A stretch of DNA of 23,093 nucleotides, from positions 1-23,093 of IMG/VR virus record IMGVR_UViG_3300046652_000023; one strand, written 5' to 3'. Made by a program: the position numbers and the translations under genes. Below, in pieces: positions 19,556 through 23,093 of the stretch. Every line of letters starts with the position of its first letter. Position 1 is the stretch's first letter. The notes under the pieces are model-generated. The model was not told the origin of the DNA. It ran no database searches and worked only from the letters and a program-made list of their open reading frames with translations. The stretch is from a virus.

Positions 19556-19858
19556 TTGGAGGCGTTCGTAAGGGCCCGCTGGGGGCGCAAGCAAGGCGGG
19601 ATCCGTGGCCTGGCATCGCGCTCAGGCGTCTCCGCCGAAACGATCTATCGGCTCTTCAATGGGGTCGGCCAGCCCGACCTGGCCACGATCACTGCTCTGG
19701 CGGATGCCCTCGGCGTGAAGCGCCACGAACTGCTGGCAGCAATGGACGGGGAAGGGCCGGTCGCGACCCTGGATGACCGGACACGCGAGGCGGTTCGAGC
19801 CGAGATCGAGGCGGTCCTAGACGAGCGTCTAGGGCCTCGGCGAGAAGCTCGCGGATGA
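19556..19858 (+). CDS. XRE-family HTH regulator on the opposite strand (repressor-like)
   Basis: The product is 100 residues starting at TTG 19556, chosen because AGCGGAGG ends four bases upstream and the domain begins right there. The frame upstream is open but reads intergenic DNA. The HTH spans about residues 12-62: GGIRGLASRSGVSAETIYRL, then FNGVGQPDLATITALADALG, then VKRHELLAAM. The tail (DDRTREAVRAEIEAVLDERL) is a charged helix that may dimerise. It is one of only two plus-strand genes and faces the Cro-like gene, so it is the best candidate for the lysogeny repressor. It has no protease or large dimerisation domain, so it would not be a LexA-type, self-cleaving repressor. Confidence 0.8.
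   Translation: MEAFVRARWGRKQGGIRGLASRSGVSAETIYRLFNGVGQPDLATITALADALGVKRHELLAAMDGEGPVATLDDRTREAVRAEIEAVLDERLGPRREARG
19816..19833. repeat. 18-base palindrome at the end of the rightward HTH gene
   Basis: CCTAGACG-AG-CGTCTAGG is perfect (8-base arms, 2-base centre). With a 3-base bulge it extends by GAGGC/GCCTC, and it is followed by GCGAG-AAG-CTCGC at 19840-19852. It lies inside the last codons. No T-run follows, so it may be an operator or a weak terminator hairpin. Confidence 0.55.
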
Positions 19859-20034
19859 GTCGGCGCAGCGTGATCTCTGGACCGTTCCCGCCGTTCATCG
19901 AGTACCCCCGTGGTGCGCCGCGAGTAAGGCTGGACGTTGGCCTCCGAGCCGCGCCACCATAGGCTGACGGACTTACGTGCCACTTCGCTGTCACAGAGTG
20001 GTGCCAGGGAGCACCATCATTCGGAGGTGAGCCG
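19859..20034. other. Intergenic region right of the repressor-like gene
   Basis: In this 176-base region no credible gene was found on either strand. It holds an inverted repeat TGGTGC (19999-20004)/GCACCA (20011-20016) just before the ribosome site GGAGG (20022-20026) of the 34-residue plus-strand gene. No consensus promoter was seen. Confidence 0.45.
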
Positions 20035-20139
20035 GTGAAAGCGAGACTGACCGGGCCGGGCGGGTGGCCTGGCCTCATCGGTTTCGGGATCTTCGTGGCG
20101 GCGTTGTCCGCGGCTTGCTGGTGGTTGGGCTACTTCTAG
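20035..20139 (+). CDS. 34-residue membrane peptide on the plus strand
   Basis: GTG 20035 has GGAGG seven bases upstream, one of the best ribosome sites in the window. The product has a basic start (MKARLTGPGGWPG) and one helix (LIGFGIFVAALSAACWWLGY), ending in Phe. Its TAG (20137-20139) overlaps the minus-strand TAG of the fibre gene in the sequence CTAG, so the two convergent genes share their stop. It may be a lysogeny-expressed membrane peptide, for example for exclusion, but the function is unknown. Confidence 0.55.
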   Translation: MKARLTGPGGWPGLIGFGIFVAALSAACWWLGYF

Positions 20140-21068
20140 CCCGCCGTGGCGATGTAGTTGAACGCGCCGTACATCGGCAGCGTGGCGGTGGCTTCAGCGA
20201 TGTAGAGCCCGCACGTTGCCACCGTGAAGGCGATAGTCGTCGTGGTGGCGGACTCAAACCAGTCCACGCCGTTGCCCGAGACTCCGCAATACAGAGTCGA
20301 GCCGGCACGCCGGAGCCTGAACCAGTAAGGCGTACCGATACCGACAGTGGTAAGCACCATGCCGCCAACAGTGCCCGTGCTGAAGAGCGAGGTCTCACTG
20401 CCGCCGTCGAACTTGGTGAACTTCCAGGCCGCCCCCGTGTTCCCCGAGAAGATGTGCGTCTCCAGGCGATGACCTGAACCCCCATTGGAGGGGTCCGCGG
20501 CACCTACAAACAACCCGGCCCACTGGTAGTAACTGGCGAAGTTCAGCCCGAGTATCTTGCACCAGACCGAGAAATCGCCGGCCGGCGCGAACGACCGCTT
20601 GATGCCCCGGTCCGCGCCTCCTGTGTTGCCAGTGGTCCTCATCGTAAGGATGCCCGCCAGGGAGCGGTCCTTGGTATCCACGGCCGTCGTCTGGAGGTCT
20701 GACCACCCGCCATCGAGCGACGTGCCTGCGAAGAGATCACCCGAGCCGACCGCCGCGATCGCCGCGGCGTCGATCGGTAGGACCAGGCCGCCGCCTCCTC
20801 CGGCCGCCGGGTGCACGTGGTCATCTTTGCTGGCCGCAGTGCCCGTGCCGGCCGAGCCTGCACCCGACTCGACCAGCGGTGTTGCCGACGATAGCGAAAC
20901 GCCTCCTAGCGTCGCCCAGGTCGACCAGGAGTTGCCGGCATAGTTGGACTTGTAGATCAGGCCGTGAGTCGAGCAGGAGTAGAGCGAGCCATCCGGGACG
21001 GTGTTCGCCGCGGGCCGGTTGGCGTGGATGTCGATGCCGATGTGGATGCCGGCGACTGTCGCTGTCAT
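20136..21068 (-). CDS. Tail fibre/appendage protein with beta-sandwich C-terminus
   Basis: The product is 310 residues; ATG 21068 is preceded by GAGGT seven bases upstream. The N-terminal part has short phage-fibre features: ANRPAANTVPDGSLYSCSTH, SNYAGNSWSTWATLGG, and TGTAASKDDHVHPAAGGGGG, a typical linker with the D-H-V-H-P motif of tail fibres. The C-terminal ~200 residues look like a concanavalin-like or laminin-G-like beta sandwich (GDFSVWCKILG, YYQWAGLFVG, GIGTPYWFRLRRAGSTLYCG). A receptor- or glycan-binding role is likely. It is the last gene of the leftward late operon. Confidence 0.78.
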   Translation of the reverse strand: MTATVAGIHIGIDIHANRPAANTVPDGSLYSCSTHGLIYKSNYAGNSWSTWATLGGVSLSSATPLVESGAGSAGTGTAASKDDHVHPAAGGGGGLVLPIDAAAIAAVGSGDLFAGTSLDGGWSDLQTTAVDTKDRSLAGILTMRTTGNTGGADRGIKRSFAPAGDFSVWCKILGLNFASYYQWAGLFVGAADPSNGGSGHRLETHIFSGNTGAAWKFTKFDGGSETSLFSTGTVGGMVLTTVGIGTPYWFRLRRAGSTLYCGVSGNGVDWFESATTTTIAFTVATCGLYIAEATATLPMYGAFNYIATAG

Positions 21069-21078
21069 GTGGGTTACC

Positions 21079-22653
21079 TCAACTCAGGGCCATGATTGCT
21101 TCGCCGGTCGCGCCGTCCACGATCACAGCGCCGGCGCCGTCCATGAGCGGTCGCCAGATGCCCGATCCGCCCGCCGCGGGCGTCTGCCAGGTAGCCGCGG
21201 TCGGGCTCGTGGCTGTTGGGACCTGGCCAGCCGAGGGCGTGCCGGTAACGGCGACTCCGTTGACCTTGGCGACGGTCGGGGCGTCCATCGTGCCCGAAAG
21301 GTCGCCCCCCGCCGTGACGTGGGCCAGGCTTCCGACCGTCGGGTTGGGGTAGCTCCCGCCGAGATCGCCGCCGGCAGAGCCGCCCGACGACGCGGCGATC
21401 GCCTGCTTCGCAAGTGCGATCTGACGCACGGCCGGGCTGCCATCGTTGACCGCCGTGTACCAGTGGAGGTAGGCGGTCGGCGTGATCCAGATGGCCGGCT
21501 TGTGGGCGAAGGCCGCGTCGATGGACGCCGGCGCTCCATGGGCCAGGACCGGGTTGCCGCTGTAGGGCGTCCATCCCAACGGGAAGAGCGAGTCGGGGGT
21601 GTACCAGACGCCGTCTCCCGCGTGTACGCTGTCGTAGCCGTAGGCGACGAGATACCACGTCGCACCGATCCGGTAGACGAAGGGATCGCCAACGTGCGAG
21701 GACGCCCAGCCCGAGGCGGGCGAGATAATCGGGGAGTTGGCGTCGTCGACGGTGACCGGGCCGAGCGGGCTGGTGGAGGTCCCGTAGCCGATGGTCTCCG
21801 TCGTCCCGGTGGCGTTGAAGAACCAGTAGTAGACGCCGTTGCGCTTGACGATGTTCGGGTGCCAGATGGCAGACGCCCGCCAGCCGGAGGTCGGTGAGAT
21901 AACCGCGCCCCCCCGCGTCCAGGTACCCGAGTTGACCCCAGGCAGCCAGTCGGTCGAGTGGGCGACGCAGATCCTCTTGGTGCCGCCCTCGTAGCCACCC
22001 GACGTCAGACCGATATAGGCCAGGTACGTGGTGCCGTCCTCGTACCAGACGAACGGCCCCGACGTTCCGGCCGAGTCGGCACCCGAGCCGGATGCGCCGA
22101 AGAACGGGTTGGAGGCGTAGGGCGTCCAGGGTCCGTTCTCCGGATCGTCGGCCGTGAGGCAGCCGATCGATCCGACCGAGGGTGAGCCGAGCGCCCCGGT
22201 GTAGCCGACGCAGACCATGACGTACTTGCCGACTCGGGGGTGCCAGAAGACCATGGGCGACTCGACGAGCGACTCGTTCCAGGCGCCCGAGCCGCCTCGA
22301 GCGACGACCACGCCCTGCTTCGTGAGCGCGTAGCCGTGGGGGAGATCGTGCTCGTCGAAGGCCGTCAGCGGTAGAGAGCTGCCGATCACGGTCGTATCTG
22401 CCATCGTGGCGAATGGGTTGCTCACGCTGGGGGACGCGGCCCCAGTTAGGGCGTCAGCGATGTCCTGTCCGCCGGACAGAGCCAGCACGGCGTCGAGGTC
22501 TGAGGCGCCCCCGCCGACCGAGGTCCACACCGCCTCGAGCGTCCCGCTGTACGCGGGGACCATACCCGTCGTCGGCGTACCGGAGGCGAGCTGGTCAATC
22601 GGGACGAGTCCGCGGTGCGCCTCGTCGTGGCGGTGCGTAGGGTGAGGCATCAC
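21079..22653 (-). CDS. Tail protein with GH43-like five-bladed beta-propeller
   Basis: The product is 524 residues; GTG 22653 overlaps the upstream TGA (ATG 22650 is also possible). After a short fibre-type N-terminus (RHDEAHRGLVPIDQLASGTP), about residues 100-400 show five blade-like repeats: VFWHPRVGKYVMVCVG, FVWYEDGTTYLAYIGL, AIWHPNIVKRNGVYYWFF, VGDPFVYRIGATWYLVAYGY, and HKPAIWITPTAYLHWYTA. This is the look of glycoside hydrolase family 43/32/68 propellers. The C-terminus carries fibre linkers DLGGSYPNPTVGSL and GGDLSGTMDAPTVAKVNGVA. It is likely a receptor-binding or capsule-degrading tail protein. The three catalytic acids were not assigned with certainty. Confidence 0.78.
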   Translation of the reverse strand: MMPHPTHRHDEAHRGLVPIDQLASGTPTTGMVPAYSGTLEAVWTSVGGGASDLDAVLALSGGQDIADALTGAASPSVSNPFATMADTTVIGSSLPLTAFDEHDLPHGYALTKQGVVVARGGSGAWNESLVESPMVFWHPRVGKYVMVCVGYTGALGSPSVGSIGCLTADDPENGPWTPYASNPFFGASGSGADSAGTSGPFVWYEDGTTYLAYIGLTSGGYEGGTKRICVAHSTDWLPGVNSGTWTRGGAVISPTSGWRASAIWHPNIVKRNGVYYWFFNATGTTETIGYGTSTSPLGPVTVDDANSPIISPASGWASSHVGDPFVYRIGATWYLVAYGYDSVHAGDGVWYTPDSLFPLGWTPYSGNPVLAHGAPASIDAAFAHKPAIWITPTAYLHWYTAVNDGSPAVRQIALAKQAIAASSGGSAGGDLGGSYPNPTVGSLAHVTAGGDLSGTMDAPTVAKVNGVAVTGTPSAGQVPTATSPTAATWQTPAAGGSGIWRPLMDGAGAVIVDGATGEAIMALS

Positions 22654-23093
22654 GCCACCTGCCAGGAAGCGGCTATAGCCTCGGCCGTCACGGAACCTGC
22701 GGCTCCGGCCGCCGCGAAGTCGAGCGTGAACGTGCCCGCAGCCGGGTCCGTCTCGGCGATCGAGGTCTGCTCGACCGGCTGTGCGTCCACGTAGACCAGG
22801 AGCGAGCCCGGGATGTAGGGCGTCGAGACGGTGAAGAGCGCCGTTGAGCCGTTACCGTAGGCCAGGAAGGTGGGTGGCACGCGCTGGCCTGAGACGGCGT
22901 CGGCCGGCACGGTGGCGGGCGTGACCACCTGGCCGATGTTCTGACTCCACAGCGAAGGCGAGAGGAAGGTGCCCGGCTGGAAGCCGGTGAGGACCGGGTT
23001 GGAAAGTTCCATCTGCACCTTGTACGTCCCGGCCGCGACGGCGGTTACCGAGCGGCGCATGATCGCCATGTACGCGCCGCTGGTGTAGTCGGG
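22650..23093 (-). CDS. Virion/tail protein, 5' end outside window
   Basis: The frame is open to the window edge. An ATG exists at 23069, but no ribosome site precedes it and the upstream eight codons (PDYTSGAY) read on naturally, so the gene probably starts beyond the window. At least 147 residues are seen. They are beta-rich with Gly/Thr/Ala/Val content and end TFTLDFAAAGAAGSVTAEAI followed by AASWQVA. The part GNGSTALFTVSTPYIPGSLL then VYVDAQPVEQ resembles beta-sandwich fibre or baseplate modules. The stop overlaps the start of the propeller gene. No named family is recognised. Confidence 0.62.
   Translation of the reverse strand, partial: PDYTSGAYMAIMRRSVTAVAAGTYKVQMELSNPVLTGFQPGTFLSPSLWSQNIGQVVTPATVPADAVSGQRVPPTFLAYGNGSTALFTVSTPYIPGSLLVYVDAQPVEQTSIAETDPAAGTFTLDFAAAGAAGSVTAEAIAASWQVA

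Noticed and set aside
19689-20078. Minus-strand frame with a plausible start (MNGGNGPEITLRRLIRELLA)
   Set aside because: It is mostly antisense to the plus-strand HTH gene; the remainder becomes Pro/Arg-rich and has no ribosome site. The resemblance to a helix comes partly from the palindrome at 19816-19833.
1-23093. CRISPR array, insertion sequence or restriction-modification genes
   Set aside because: No regularly spaced repeats, no transposase and no methyltransferase or restriction motifs were seen in any frame.

Overview
The window is a contiguous piece of a temperate, tailed double-stranded DNA phage (siphovirus-like by gene content) of a high-GC bacterium. It has a portal protein, terminase subunits, lysis-type genes, a tyrosine integrase with an attP site, a replication and recombination block, a repressor region and tail-tip/fibre genes. 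Base composition is roughly two thirds G+C by eye. The host cannot be named. GC content, the actinobacterial/Chloroflexota-style surface domain on the lysis-region protease, and use of a tRNA-Thr(CGU) gene as integration site point to Actinobacteriota or Chloroflexota. Phage genes lie on both sides of the integrase and attP, so this looks like the free or circularised phage genome rather than an integrated prophage.

Layout. Nearly everything is on the minus strand and reads right to left. 23093-20136: end of the late operon, with a partial virion protein, a five-bladed-propeller (GH43-like) tail protein and a fibre-type protein. 20139-19420: switch region, with a 34-residue membrane peptide and an XRE regulator on the plus strand facing a minus-strand XRE regulator, and a textbook leftward promoter (TTGACA-N17-TATAAG). 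19420-7438: one long early operon in which almost every gene overlaps the next by ATGA or GTGA. It holds small zinc-binding and membrane proteins, YqaJ exonuclease, RecT/Bet annealase, a phage metallopeptidase, a stand-alone polymerase X core, an ASCH protein, a deoxyribosyltransferase-like protein, a replication protein with iterons inside its gene (probable origin), a zinc protein, an HNH endonuclease, a RuvC-like resolvase, an excisionase-type HTH, a second HNH endonuclease and the integrase. 7437-7209: intergenic region with attP, which copies the 3' half of a tRNA-Thr(CGU). 7208-4421: a small protein, a lone LuxR-type HTH, several tiny membrane proteins, a papain-like protease with a surface domain, and a holin-like protein. 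4420-1: hairpin-rich gap, small terminase, large terminase, two small proteins and a portal-MuF fusion that runs off the window.

How the genes work together. YqaJ and RecT form a phage recombination pair, with RuvC to resolve branches and the origin-bearing protein to start replication. Integrase, Xis and attP handle integration. The two divergent HTH proteins form the likely lysis/lysogeny switch. The terminases and portal-MuF package DNA. The membrane peptides plus the cysteine protease occupy the lysis position, and no conventional peptidoglycan hydrolase is seen there.

The most notable observations are the iteron array inside the replication gene, an HNH gene bracketed by a 15-nt duplication of the gene junction it separates, the protease in lysin position, an excisionase frame with no stop before the neighbouring HNH gene, and the stand-alone polX core.
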